Assembly (NCBI GenBank): GCA_947493195.1
Contig: CANLQG010000002.1
Location: forward strand, 186,001-250,000
From: an uncultured Sphingomonadaceae bacterium
GTDB lineage: Bacteria > Pseudomonadota > Alphaproteobacteria > Sphingomonadales > Sphingomonadaceae
Direction: 5' to 3'
DNA: 64,000 bases
Shown: in pieces, positions 16,180 to 24,071 of the stretch
Position numbering within the stretch: position 1 is the stretch's first letter
Layout: the number at the start of each line of letters is the position of its first letter
Translations under genes and position numbers: made by a program
Notes under the pieces: model-generated
Databases searched by the model: none
Told to the model about the DNA's origin: nothing
The model's input: only the letters and a program-made list of their open reading frames with translations

Positions 16180-16796
16180 ATATTACGTGGCGACGTCCAG
16201 ACGGCGAGCGCGTGACGCTTTCCACGCTGCCGGACTTTTCTAGGGCGCTGGAGCAAATCGAAGCCGAGACCGTCAAAGCGCAGCAAGAGGGCCGCTACAC
16301 CGACATAGCTTTGCTGAAGGGCGACCATGATCAAATCTTTTCGAGCTGGAGAACCCTACGGAGGGCCGAGCTCAAGGCTGAAGAAATGCACCTCGAACGG
16401 ATGATCGAGCTCGTTGGCAAGCGCCTTGCCTGGTGGCGAGAACTCTCGGTTACGGCCAAGTACGACGAGCCGGTGGAGGTCTCGAAAGCGCAGGCGGCGA
16501 TCTTCGCTGCCGGCAAGATGTCCCCGACGAGCTGGGACGAGGCGAAGGCTGCCATCGCATCGCTACCCGAATTCTGTCTTCCCGATGATGTCGATCCCGC
16601 GAGTGGGATCGCAAATCTCGAAGAGCTTCTGAAAGCAGGCCGGAAGCTGCGGCCGTTACTCGCAGATTTCATCAGGCAGCTCAGCGACACGACGTTCACC
16701 GAAGCTGGCTGGATGGAATTTCGGAAGGAGCGCTGGAAGCTCTTCATCCAGGCTGCCCGCACGTACAACGAGATCGTGGAACGGATCGATGCCTAG
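16176..16796 (+). CDS. Hypothetical protein, second gene of the unknown operon
   Basis: A 206-residue soluble protein, highly helical and charged. The first half (ALEQIEAETVKAQQEG, then a long Arg/Glu helix ending at about residue 88) is consistent with a coiled-coil. No Cys/His metal motif, membrane segment or known enzyme signature is seen. It begins inside the stop of the preceding gene and its last eight bases overlap the next, so all three should be made in fixed ratio. I do not recognise the family. Confidence 0.55.
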   Translation: MNITWRRPDGERVTLSTLPDFSRALEQIEAETVKAQQEGRYTDIALLKGDHDQIFSSWRTLRRAELKAEEMHLERMIELVGKRLAWWRELSVTAKYDEPVEVSKAQAAIFAAGKMSPTSWDEAKAAIASLPEFCLPDDVDPASGIANLEELLKAGRKLRPLLADFIRQLSDTTFTEAGWMEFRKERWKLFIQAARTYNEIVERIDA

Positions 16797-18408
16797 AAAG
16801 CTTCCAAGTCTATCGCCGGCTTCACCGGGTATGTTGCTCGTAGCCGGACTGGTCGATGGGTCAACCAATGGTCAAGGCGTCAATAACGCCACCTTGGCCA
16901 AGGCGAAACGCCGCATGAGTACGGCGCTGGATCATGCACTTGCTGCATGCTCACCTGTCCACCCTGCCGGGTTGAGAATTCCGCTCATCAAGGGTTCCAA
17001 GATCGATAAGGACATCATGGCTGCGGCCACGCGGCTAGACCCCGATACCAGATACGCCAAGCGGGGTCATCCGAGCGAAGAGGAGTTGGACGAGCTTTGC
17101 AACTTCAGGTTCCGGCACCTCGACGGGTATCACCGTGGCGACTGGATGCCTAAACGTGCGGCAATGGACCCAATCGCCGAAGAGGCTTTGCGGGTTTGCC
17201 ACCATCCAACTGCGAGAGACGTAGCCTCCGCATTCCGCGTTTTCTATGCAGACGAACTATTGCGCGCTGGAAATTGCAAGGCGCTGGAGCACGCCTGGCG
17301 CCGCGATTTCGTGCGGCTGCACAGAAGTTTAGAGAAGATCGAACTTTCGCCGACCGCCGAGTTTGCCGATAGGTTCCCTGCGCTAATCGAAGCACAAGGT
17401 GTTGGCGGAGCGGTGCTCTACATCCTTGAACAGGCGTTCGAGTTCGAACGGACATACGAATACGTTGCCGCACATCTCGCTGATTTCCGGACCATGAAAG
17501 GGGGACTTGGCAAGAAGGGCCTCATTTTCGGCGACCAGGATCCGAACATGGTCCACCTTGCGCTCAGCAGGAAGCAGCGGATCACGCGAAGAGACTGGGG
17601 CGGACACGCGCGTCTGAATCACGAAGTTCTGAAAAGCGCGCGACTGGACCATCACCAGGCTCCGGCTCCTGAAGGCGAACGCTGGCATCTCGTCCTTGGC
17701 AGGCCACCGCTGCACTTCATCATCCAGTACCTGTTCCATACCCACGACCGCTTTGCGCCCTATCTTCCTTCAACGACCTCGTCGCGCTTCTCGCTGAATT
17801 CCGCGATATTCAGAGTCGCATTGAACATCCTTGCACATATCGACGCCGATGAGGCCCAAGCAGAATTGGTCGCGCGCATCTCGCATGCCAATGAGCGCGA
17901 AAGTCCGAATTGCGGGCCGAGATCGAAAGCGGGGAAAGAGCTTCCTCCCCTGCTCGAGCGCGTGATCCCACGCGACAGGTTCAATCCATTCTCGTCTCAG
18001 GGTTCTGATCTGCCATTCGAGCAGATCGAGGATTCGGATTGGGCCGATGGTTATGTCGCAAGGTTGCGATGCCGCTATGACAAGCTGTTGACCAACGGCC
18101 TCGCCGACGAGGAAAAGAATCCGTTCGCTCGCGCATTTCCGTTTGCGGAGGGCTGGTCGCGCTCGCGAGTGACGGAAGCGCTAAAACGGTTTTGGTATAA
18201 AGCGCGTTATGCGCTTGAGACGCTGGATCCCCGATATGCGTATCCCGGCCATCGTAACGGGCACCCCCTCGGCGTTCGTGAAATCGACTTGTCCCTATCG
18301 CTGGCAGCTAAACTGGTCGAAACACCCAACCCGATGAGCAAGGCCCGATCTCTCGGACTGCCAGTCCACGGTGTCACGACCTGGATACCCCGGGCGGACG
18401 CATGGTGA
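16789..18408 (+). CDS. Large hypothetical protein, third gene of the unknown operon
   Basis: A 539-residue soluble protein with no recognised domain. The N-terminus is small-residue rich and resembles a flexible leader. The centre has many His, Arg and Trp residues (HLDGYHRGDWMPKRAAMD, RQLHHQ-like and DWGGHARLNHEV stretches), and the C-terminal third carries FWYKARYALETLDPRYAYPGHRNGH. Paired His/Asp residues could serve a hydrolase or nucleic-acid enzyme, but no motif is diagnostic. Overlap with the upstream gene indicates a single operon. It is the best candidate in the window for an undescribed activity. Confidence 0.55.
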   Translation: MPRKLPSLSPASPGMLLVAGLVDGSTNGQGVNNATLAKAKRRMSTALDHALAACSPVHPAGLRIPLIKGSKIDKDIMAAATRLDPDTRYAKRGHPSEEELDELCNFRFRHLDGYHRGDWMPKRAAMDPIAEEALRVCHHPTARDVASAFRVFYADELLRAGNCKALEHAWRRDFVRLHRSLEKIELSPTAEFADRFPALIEAQGVGGAVLYILEQAFEFERTYEYVAAHLADFRTMKGGLGKKGLIFGDQDPNMVHLALSRKQRITRRDWGGHARLNHEVLKSARLDHHQAPAPEGERWHLVLGRPPLHFIIQYLFHTHDRFAPYLPSTTSSRFSLNSAIFRVALNILAHIDADEAQAELVARISHANERESPNCGPRSKAGKELPPLLERVIPRDRFNPFSSQGSDLPFEQIEDSDWADGYVARLRCRYDKLLTNGLADEEKNPFARAFPFAEGWSRSRVTEALKRFWYKARYALETLDPRYAYPGHRNGHPLGVREIDLSLSLAAKLVETPNPMSKARSLGLPVHGVTTWIPRADAW

Positions 18409-18527
18409 AAATTGCGTGTAAGCGAAGCAGCACTAATTGAAACCTTAACTTATTGATATGTAGGTATTTATAAAGTCATAGTTCGATCGAAACTCGTTTA
18501 TCAAAACGTCTGAACCTGCATAATTTC

Positions 18528-18554
18528 GCAGTCCTCTTGAACAACGAGGACTGC
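18528..18554 (+). promoter_or_regulatory. Perfect hairpin over the ParB-like gene's ribosome-binding site
   Basis: GCAGTCCTC (18528-18536) and GAGGACTGC (18546-18554) form a perfect nine-base-pair stem with a nine-base loop, ending one base before the ATG at 18556. The second arm contains the ribosome-binding site GAGGA. As RNA it would hide that site; as DNA it is a symmetric site that a ParB-like protein could bind for autoregulation. It closes a 147-base AT-rich gap after the unknown operon. Confidence 0.6.
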
Positions 18555-18555
18555 C

Positions 18556-19554
18556 ATGACGACTTCAAGCACCCCCCACTCGCTCGACGGAATCTCTCCA
18601 CAGCATAGCTCTACCGCTGGTGGAGTGCAGCCGCCTCTAAACGGCAACGACAAGCTGTTCGGTGGTGATCTTCCGAGTGCAAAGGCGAAGGATGTTTCCC
18701 GCCGTGCAGACATCTACGAACGCCGCCATTACGACACGAGGGATATCGAGGCTCAGCACCTCCGGGCAACCGAACCCCACAATTGGAGGCCGTTTCCGGT
18801 CATCATCGATGTAGATGGATACCGCCTCGTCGATGGGGGGAGCCTCATCGAGGCAATCTGCCTCATCGATTCCGAGACGGTAGTCCCGATCGAGGTCATC
18901 AGCGTGGCGGAGGGGCTACGTATCCGTAGCCAGAACAATGCAGGCTCGTCCCGTCCGGAACCCATGGCAAGGGCCCGCAGGGCGCTTATACTGCGGGGCG
19001 AAGGGTACACGAACGCTCAGATCGCTCGGGAATTGCGGTTCTTCGAAGATGATGCAATTCTGACTGACGCACGCGTGAATCAGTTGCGGGGCGCCGCCGA
19101 AGCCGAGAAAAAGTTTCAGCGTCTTAGCGAGATCATCGCGTCCCCGGCGCACACGCCGGTCCGCTTCTATGAAGTGCTCAAGGCGACCTGCGACGCGCGG
19201 GAAAAACTCGACGTCGAGTCTCCGGTTTCGAACGGTCCGTCGCGGGTAGCCCGGTTCGCGAATGACGTGGCAACGCTCGTCAAAGCCGGAAATCCGATGG
19301 AATACCACGAGATCGAAGAGCGGCTCAAACTCGTCGGCCGCCGCGAGTTTAAGCGCCGTGCTCGCCACATCGGCGAGGAAACGCTCGTTCCCGGAAGCAG
19401 GGAAGTGATGTGGCTCGAGCCGGAGCGTACGGGTGGTCCCGTGGCCAATCTCCCGCAGTCGTTCACGCCAGCCGAGACAGAAATCGTGTTCGGTGCGGTC
19501 CTCAATGCGGTGGCCGAAGTGCTGGCTGCCCGCACCAAGCCCGGCGCGAACTGA
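18556..19554 (+). CDS. ParB-like DNA-binding protein
   Basis: A 332-residue protein resembling plasmid/ICE ParB-type factors. Residues about 75-115 (PFPVIIDVDGYRLVDGGSLIEAI) follow the ParB/Srx fold pattern in which a DGxHRxxA loop binds nucleotide, although the loop here (DGGSLIEA) lacks the Arg. A helix-turn-helix-like segment follows (RGEGYTNAQIARELRF, about 150-165) and then a helical C-terminal domain. No ParA is adjacent. It probably regulates or maintains the element rather than segregating it. Start at 18556 has GAGGA inside the hairpin described above. Confidence 0.55.
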   Translation: MTTSSTPHSLDGISPQHSSTAGGVQPPLNGNDKLFGGDLPSAKAKDVSRRADIYERRHYDTRDIEAQHLRATEPHNWRPFPVIIDVDGYRLVDGGSLIEAICLIDSETVVPIEVISVAEGLRIRSQNNAGSSRPEPMARARRALILRGEGYTNAQIARELRFFEDDAILTDARVNQLRGAAEAEKKFQRLSEIIASPAHTPVRFYEVLKATCDAREKLDVESPVSNGPSRVARFANDVATLVKAGNPMEYHEIEERLKLVGRREFKRRARHIGEETLVPGSREVMWLEPERTGGPVANLPQSFTPAETEIVFGAVLNAVAEVLAARTKPGAN

Positions 19555-19592
19555 CTCGGATCGGGACGGCCGCGACGGATCGGATGCTGGCG

Positions 19593-19757
19593 ATGTCTAG
19601 GGATGATAGACCCCGTCGCGCGCGCACGACGTCGCTGCCGCTCGAGAATGCACATGCAGAAATCGAGTGGCTGGGGCCTCCGTCGGAGGAAGACCTCGCC
19701 CGCCTGCTGCTCGAACTTATCGGCGAGGACGCTCTCAAGGAGATATTTAATGACTAA
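19593..19757 (+). CDS. Small protein upstream of the recombinase fragment
   Basis: A possible 54-residue protein (start 19593; 19584 is an alternative) with an Arg-rich N-terminus and an amphipathic acidic helix at its end (SEEDLARLLLELIGEDALKE). Its last eight bases overlap the start of the recombinase-fragment gene. The C-terminal coding segment is duplicated at 20093-20123. The 63-residue ORF at 20130 has a similar helix pattern. Function unknown; a small recombination accessory factor is possible. Confidence 0.4.
   Translation: MSRDDRPRRARTTSLPLENAHAEIEWLGPPSEEDLARLLLELIGEDALKEIFND
19713..19743 (+). repeat. 31-base direct repeat, copy 1
   Basis: These 31 bases are identical to 20093-20123, and about ten bases on the left are similar too. 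Each copy encodes ELIGEDALKE at the end of a small frame and carries AAGGAGA, the ribosome-binding site of the next gene (starts 19750 and 20130). The two copies are 380 bases apart and bracket the recombinase fragment. Confidence 0.85.
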
Positions 19758-20067
19758 GGCTTTTGGATATGTGCGCTGTTCTTCGAACTGCCAGAGCGCG
19801 GCGGCTTCTATCGCAACCCAAAACGACGCGATCACGCGAGCAGCGGTTTCCTATGGAGTTCATCTACAACGAGTGTTCACCGACATTGGTCCGGCGAGCT
19901 CCGGCCAATCCGAGCTCGAGCATCTCCTGAAGACTGCGGAGAGCAGCGGCGTGCGTACGATCGTGGTCGCAAATAAGACCCGTCTCTCGCGGTCCATGAC
20001 TGAACTGCGAAGGCTGGAGGATAGGTTCATTACTGCCGGAATCGAAATCATCAGTGCGGAAGGATAG
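19750..20067 (+). CDS. Serine recombinase catalytic domain only
   Basis: A 105-residue protein with the resolvase N-terminal fold: YVRCSSNCQ at the start, with Ser11 in the catalytic position (usual motif YxRVSTxxQ), followed by VVANKTRLSRSMTELRRLEDRF, the conserved DRLxR-like helix, where the usual Asp is Lys. The DNA-binding recombinase domain is missing: the frame stops at 20067, shortly after IEIISAEG. It is either a truncated remnant of a duplication or a deliberate catalytic-domain partner. It lies between two copies of a direct repeat, which favours remnant. Confidence 0.6.
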   Translation: MTKAFGYVRCSSNCQSAAASIATQNDAITRAAVSYGVHLQRVFTDIGPASSGQSELEHLLKTAESSGVRTIVVANKTRLSRSMTELRRLEDRFITAGIEIISAEG

Positions 20068-20092
20068 GATTGGTTTCACTCGCCTGTCGCTT

Positions 20093-20123
20093 GAACTTAT
20101 CGGCGAGGACGCTCTCAAGGAGA
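20093..20123 (+). repeat. 31-base direct repeat, copy 2
   Basis: Second identical copy of 19713-19743. In this copy the small frame can be followed back only to a GTG at 20054, giving 27 codons that end at TAG 20135-20137, so the upstream gene is represented by its 3' end alone. It supplies the ribosome-binding site AAGGAGA for the ORF at 20130. Confidence 0.85.
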
Positions 20124-20129
20124 CACTAA

Positions 20130-20321
20130 ATGATTAGCTATCCAAAGCCCAGCCGAACAACAAATTCGAAAGGAGCAGCTAAAATGGCTGGGAAAGGCGC
20201 CTGTCAGGACGAAATCAGTAGGTTCTTGCTCGATCTATTGAAACATATCGCGAGGGAGGATCGCAGCTTACGTGCGCGGCGAGCGCATATGAGAAAAGCC
20301 CTTTCGAAGGATCGAGAGTAA
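20130..20321 (+). CDS. Small basic protein upstream of the large recombinase
   Basis: A 63-residue ORF with AAGGAGA upstream. It is basic, with a helix EISRFLLDLLKHIAREDRSL and an Arg/Lys-rich end. The helix pattern resembles that of the 54-residue protein upstream, suggesting a small family. No known domain. It ends 45 bases before the large serine recombinase and may be co-transcribed with it. A recombination directionality or expression role is speculative. Confidence 0.42.
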   Translation: MISYPKPSRTTNSKGAAKMAGKGACQDEISRFLLDLLKHIAREDRSLRARRAHMRKALSKDRE

Positions 20322-20366
20322 GGTGCTGCTCAAATCTCGATGCCGCTTGGACAATGAGTCGAAGAC

Positions 20367-22094
20367 ATGAAAATTGATCGCCCCGCCAATCGTCCCCGCG
20401 CCTACGGCTATGTCAGAGTCAGCACAGCAGAGCAGGCGGAACACAAAACTTCTTTGCGTCAGCAGAAAGTTGATCTGCAGAATTGCTGCGCTAAGCAAGG
20501 CATCGATCTTATCGAAATCTTTGTTGAGCCGGGACTCTCCGGGTCGGACTGGAAGAGGCCCGAGTTCAATCGGATGTTACTGCTCGCCACTGGCGAGGAC
20601 CATCCGGTCGATTACATCGTGGCAGCAGACATGGCTCGCTTGGCGCGCGACGTCGAATTGATCGTTACCACCCAAGGTCAGCTGAAACGAGCCGGCGTTA
20701 AATGTCTGTTCGCCTACCAGACCTTCGAAGACAGCCACTTTGGCATGCTGCATCAGCTGCTGACCGGTTGGCAGGATCAAGACGCGATTGTGAAAGCGTC
20801 AATGAACACTCGCCGTGGTCTCAGGGGCACTGCTGAAGAAGGGTTCTGGCCAGGCGGAACGGTTCCGCTCGGCTATGAATCTCGCACCGTGGAAATCAGA
20901 GGAAAGAAAGAAAAGAAAAAGCTCTTCATCAAGGAAGCTGAAGCACGGATCGTTCGCAAGATTTTTGACCTCGCCGAGCGCGGTATCGACGGAACTCCAA
21001 TGGGAGGCCGAGCAATAGCCGAATACCTCAATAAGCGCGGCTATACCCGTCGTGGCGGCAAGTTCCACAATTCGAACATCGCGGGCATCCTGTCGCGGCC
21101 TCACTATCTAGGAGAGTTTCCGGGCAACAAGTTCGACGAGCGGGGGAACCTACTGCCGGAAGATGAGTGGACGATGGTCGAGTGTCCCCAGCTCATTTCG
21201 AAAGAGAAATTCGATCACGTGGCCGCCCTTCGCGCCACCCGCGCTCCGAGAAACACTGCTCCGCGCATCGTCAACGGCCCCACGCTGCTGATCGACATCG
21301 CTCACTGCGGCGTGCCAAATTGTGGTGCGGGCATGACTGTCGCGACCGGAGGCTCCGGTAGATATCGCTATTACAAGTGCAATGAACGCACCAACCGCGG
21401 CGCTTCCTCCTGCTCTTGTCCTAATGTGCGCACCGACAAGCTCGACCCGCTCGTTATGGAAGTGGTTGCCGAAAAGATCTTCGATCAAGACAATCTCGAG
21501 AGGTTGCTCGGCCGCGTCCTCGACACTTCTGACGACGCCCGCAAGCGCAAACGCCTTGAACTTCAACAGTGCGAAGAGAGGATCGTCGAAGCACGTAAGC
21601 GTCTCTCAAATCTGCACGATGGGATCGAGATCGGCACGATCTCCGCTCGTGATCCGGATATCGCTTCGCGGATCAAGGAGAGAAGGGCGGAAATTGATAG
21701 TCTGAACAGCACCGCGAACATACTGCGCCAGCAGTTGGATCGTGGACCAGCCAAGATCACACCTACTGCTGTCCGCAAGTTCGGAAAGATCGTCCGCCAG
21801 AACCTAATCCATGGCGATAGCGACGTGAGGCAGCGCATCGCGCGAGCTTTCATCAGCTGCATTCGGATTGGATCAAGGATCGAGATTGAGGGCGAGACCG
21901 CAGCGCTCGAACATGGGGTTGCTGCAGTCGCGCGGTCAAAGGGTGAATTGCCCACCTTTGACCGGAAATGGTGCGGTCGAGAAGACTCGAACTTCCACGG
22001 CCTTTCGGCCACAACGACCTCAACGTTGCGCGTCTACCAGTTCCGCCACGACCGCACACCGATACAGACAGGCGGGCCGAACCCGCCGTGGTAG
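20367..22094 (+). CDS. Large serine recombinase (probable island integrase)
   Basis: A 575-residue large serine recombinase. The catalytic domain starts RAYGYVRVSTAEQ with Ser19, then LSGSDWKRPEF and DMARLARDVE. The recombinase domain spans about 160-290. A zinc-ribbon-like segment has Cys in HCGVPNCG and SCSCP, and a coiled coil lies at about 385-450. The last 40 or so codons run through a tRNA-Leu gene on the other strand (WCGREDSNFHG, a known translation of tRNA sequence). The true C-terminus in the excised form is therefore probably different. It is the likely enzyme for integration and excision of the island. Confidence 0.87.
   Translation: MKIDRPANRPRAYGYVRVSTAEQAEHKTSLRQQKVDLQNCCAKQGIDLIEIFVEPGLSGSDWKRPEFNRMLLLATGEDHPVDYIVAADMARLARDVELIVTTQGQLKRAGVKCLFAYQTFEDSHFGMLHQLLTGWQDQDAIVKASMNTRRGLRGTAEEGFWPGGTVPLGYESRTVEIRGKKEKKKLFIKEAEARIVRKIFDLAERGIDGTPMGGRAIAEYLNKRGYTRRGGKFHNSNIAGILSRPHYLGEFPGNKFDERGNLLPEDEWTMVECPQLISKEKFDHVAALRATRAPRNTAPRIVNGPTLLIDIAHCGVPNCGAGMTVATGGSGRYRYYKCNERTNRGASSCSCPNVRTDKLDPLVMEVVAEKIFDQDNLERLLGRVLDTSDDARKRKRLELQQCEERIVEARKRLSNLHDGIEIGTISARDPDIASRIKERRAEIDSLNSTANILRQQLDRGPAKITPTAVRKFGKIVRQNLIHGDSDVRQRIARAFISCIRIGSRIEIEGETAALEHGVAAVARSKGELPTFDRKWCGREDSNFHGLSATTTSTLRVYQFRHDRTPIQTGGPNPPW
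21969..22055 (-). tRNA. tRNA-Leu (anticodon GAG)
   Basis: On the minus strand the 87 bases fold as a class II tRNA: acceptor GCGGTCG with CGACCGC, a D-arm with GGTAGACGC, an anticodon stem CAACG/CGTTG around the loop TTGAGGT (anticodon GAG), a long variable arm TGGCCGAAAGGCC, a T-loop TTCGAGT, discriminator A and an encoded CCA at 21971-21969. Its 3' end points into the island. Serine recombinase codons overlap it completely on the plus strand. Confidence 0.95.
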
Positions 22095-22174
22095 GAGCGC
22101 GCCCCTAGCAAGAAGGTATCCCTGCTGCAAGCAGTCTCTTGAGCGGAAATTGCTCGCGCTGCGAAAGGTGCGCT

Positions 22175-23170
22175 CTACTCGGGTTTCCAGCCGAATTCAG
22201 CGAAGGCGGCGCGGCGCGGAATATCGGTCACGGCTTCGTTGATCGTCACCGTCTCGCCGGGGGCCAGTTCGCGCTGCGGCGGGGGGATTTCATAGCTGAA
22301 GACAATCGTCTCGCGAGCGTCGCGCAGAACGATCAGAATTGTCGGCAGCGTACGCGTTTCCGTGCCGATGTTGGTGACACGCCCGCTGGCACCGAAGAAC
22401 TCCGTACCGTTGGGCAGGGTACGCCGTTCCTGCTCATCCGGAGGGAAATCGAGTTGCAGATCGGGCTGGACGGCGGCAAATGTCGGGCGCTCCACCGGCA
22501 CCCAGTCCGGCAATCCCCAGTAACTGACGGCAAAGATCGTACCCGCCACGACCGCGGCGAAGATGGCTGCGGCCCAGGTCCACATCTTCAGAGGATTGCG
22601 GCGCGGGCGGAAAGGCGGCTCTGCATCGAAGGGCGAGTGCTCTTCGTCCTCGGCCAGCGCGCCATAGCCGGGGGTTGCCGCGACCGGCGGCGGGGGCAAC
22701 GGACGATCTTCACGCTCCACGGTGGGCGGATCGGGCTCGGAACGTTCCCCGGGTTCCGCCTCGGCTGCGACGCCACGGCTCGGCCCCTCGTCCATCCCGA
22801 ACGACACCGCGACATTGCGCGCAGGGTTGTGCTGCACGGCAGGTGGGCGTGCATCCACGGCGTCGCGCAATTCCTGCCCCGGCGGCTTCGGCTGCGAAGC
22901 GACCGGGGTGGGCGGTGGTGGAAGCGGAGATGGAGGGGGCGGTGGCGAAGCAGGGGGTGGCGGCGGCGGGGCAGGTTGTTCCTGTTGCGGTGCTGCCGCT
23001 TCGCCCGTTTCTGCTGTTGCCTCGGCCCTTCTCGGTGGGACCGGCAGTTCCGGCCCGTCCTGGAACCAGCTGTGCCGACATTTCGCACAGCGCACGGTAC
23101 GGCCTTCCACGCCTACGGCGGTATCTGGCACGACATAACGGGTCGAGCAGGCGGGGCACTGAATTATCAT
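22175..23170 (-). CDS. Zinc-ribbon membrane protein (MJ0042-type, DUF3426-like)
   Basis: A 331-residue protein with an N-terminal MJ0042-type zinc ribbon ([12 protein letters not shown] and CAKCRHSW, two CxxC pairs). A Pro/Ala/Glu-rich linker of about 140 residues with poly-Pro runs follows, then one membrane helix at about 200-220 and an extracytoplasmic immunoglobulin-like domain with [18 protein letters not shown]. Such proteins are common in alphaproteobacteria beside ftsE; their role is unknown. The cytoplasmic ribbon may sense zinc or nucleic acid. It is divergent from ftsE with a 163-base gap. Confidence 0.75.
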   Translation of the reverse strand: MIIQCPACSTRYVVPDTAVGVEGRTVRCAKCRHSWFQDGPELPVPPRRAEATAETGEAAAPQQEQPAPPPPPPASPPPPPSPLPPPPTPVASQPKPPGQELRDAVDARPPAVQHNPARNVAVSFGMDEGPSRGVAAEAEPGERSEPDPPTVEREDRPLPPPPVAATPGYGALAEDEEHSPFDAEPPFRPRRNPLKMWTWAAAIFAAVVAGTIFAVSYWGLPDWVPVERPTFAAVQPDLQLDFPPDEQERRTLPNGTEFFGASGRVTNIGTETRTLPTILIVLRDARETIVFSYEIPPPQRELAPGETVTINEAVTDIPRRAAFAEFGWKPE

Positions 23171-23333
23171 TGCACTGCGTAACCCCTACGCCCAGCCATC
23201 CCCTGCGGGCAAGCGCACGTGGTCGCAACATGCGCACAGTTCCGCCTTTTTTCCACAAGCGCCAGCGCCTATATCCGCCGCGAATGCTCCCGATGCCCTT
23301 TCCCGCGCCCCTAGAAGGCACTAGCACCCGGCC

Positions 23334-24071
23334 ATGAGCGAGGCAGGGGACTCCATTGTGCAGTTCGACAATGTCGGGCTGCGATACGGCACCGATCGAG
23401 AGGTGCTGAGCGACATTTCCTTCACGCTCTACCCCGGCAGCTTCTACTTCCTCACCGGCGCCAGCGGCGCGGGGAAGACCTCGATGCTCAAGTTGCTGTA
23501 TCTTGCCCAGCGCCCCACCCGCGGCGCGATCAGCATGTTCGGGCACGACCTGATTACCCAGCCGCGCAAGTCCCTGCCCAACTTCCGCCGCCGCATCGGC
23601 ACGGTCTTCCAGGATTTCCGGCTTATCACGCACCTGTCGGCGTTCGATAACGTTGCCCTGCCGTTGAGAATTTCCGGCATGGGCGAGAACGAGATACAAA
23701 AGCCGGTGGCGGACATGCTGGAATGGGTAGGCCTTTCCCACCGCAGCCACGCGCGCCCGGCCACGCTTTCGGGCGGGGAACAGCAGCGCGTGGCCATCGC
23801 CCGCGCGGTGATCGCGCGGCCGGAGATCCTGGTGGCCGACGAGCCAACGGGCAACGTCGACCCGGAAATGGCGGTAAAGCTGCTGCGCCTGTTCGAGGCG
23901 TTGAACCGGCTGGGCACAACCGTGGTGGTGGCCACCCATGATGTTCACCTGCTGCGCAAGGTGCCGGATTCGCTGATCATGCGGCTCGACAAGGGCAAGC
24001 TGTCCGATCCCACGGGCGCGCTGCGCTATCCGCCAAAGCGCGATATTCCCCGGCGCGAGGTCCAGCCCTGA
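23334..24071 (+). CDS. ftsE: Cell-division ATP-binding protein FtsE
   Basis: ABC ATPase of 245 residues that works with FtsX at the septum to drive periplasmic peptidoglycan hydrolases. Walker A is TGASGAGKTS near residue 44, the Q-loop is in FQDFRLITHL, the ABC signature LSGGEQQRVAIARA is at about 143, and Walker B is ILVADEPTGN. The FtsE-type VGLRYG opening is present. Its last base is shared with the ftsX start, so the pair is co-translated. The C-terminal 20 residues are a basic extension. Confidence 0.93.
   Translation: MSEAGDSIVQFDNVGLRYGTDREVLSDISFTLYPGSFYFLTGASGAGKTSMLKLLYLAQRPTRGAISMFGHDLITQPRKSLPNFRRRIGTVFQDFRLITHLSAFDNVALPLRISGMGENEIQKPVADMLEWVGLSHRSHARPATLSGGEQQRVAIARAVIARPEILVADEPTGNVDPEMAVKLLRLFEALNRLGTTVVVATHDVHLLRKVPDSLIMRLDKGKLSDPTGALRYPPKRDIPRREVQP

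Larger units (their letters stand above)
1..21995. mobile_element. Integrated metal-resistance island (right end; left end outside)
   Basis: A serine integrase gene abutting a tRNA-Leu 3' end, a MOBQ-like relaxase with candidate oriT, a ParB-like gene and metal-resistance cargo together suggest an integrative and mobilisable element. The right junction should lie within the tRNA 3' half, about 21969-21995; the left junction is not in view. Conjugation machinery is absent here, so transfer would need a helper or genes left of the window. Whether the cargo (1-12435) belongs to the same element as the mobility genes is inferred from contiguity. Confidence 0.6.

Noticed and set aside
22710..23948. 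A 412-codon minus-strand frame across ftsE and the zinc-ribbon gene
   Set aside because: It crosses the divergent promoter region and two real genes; its translation shows no domain.
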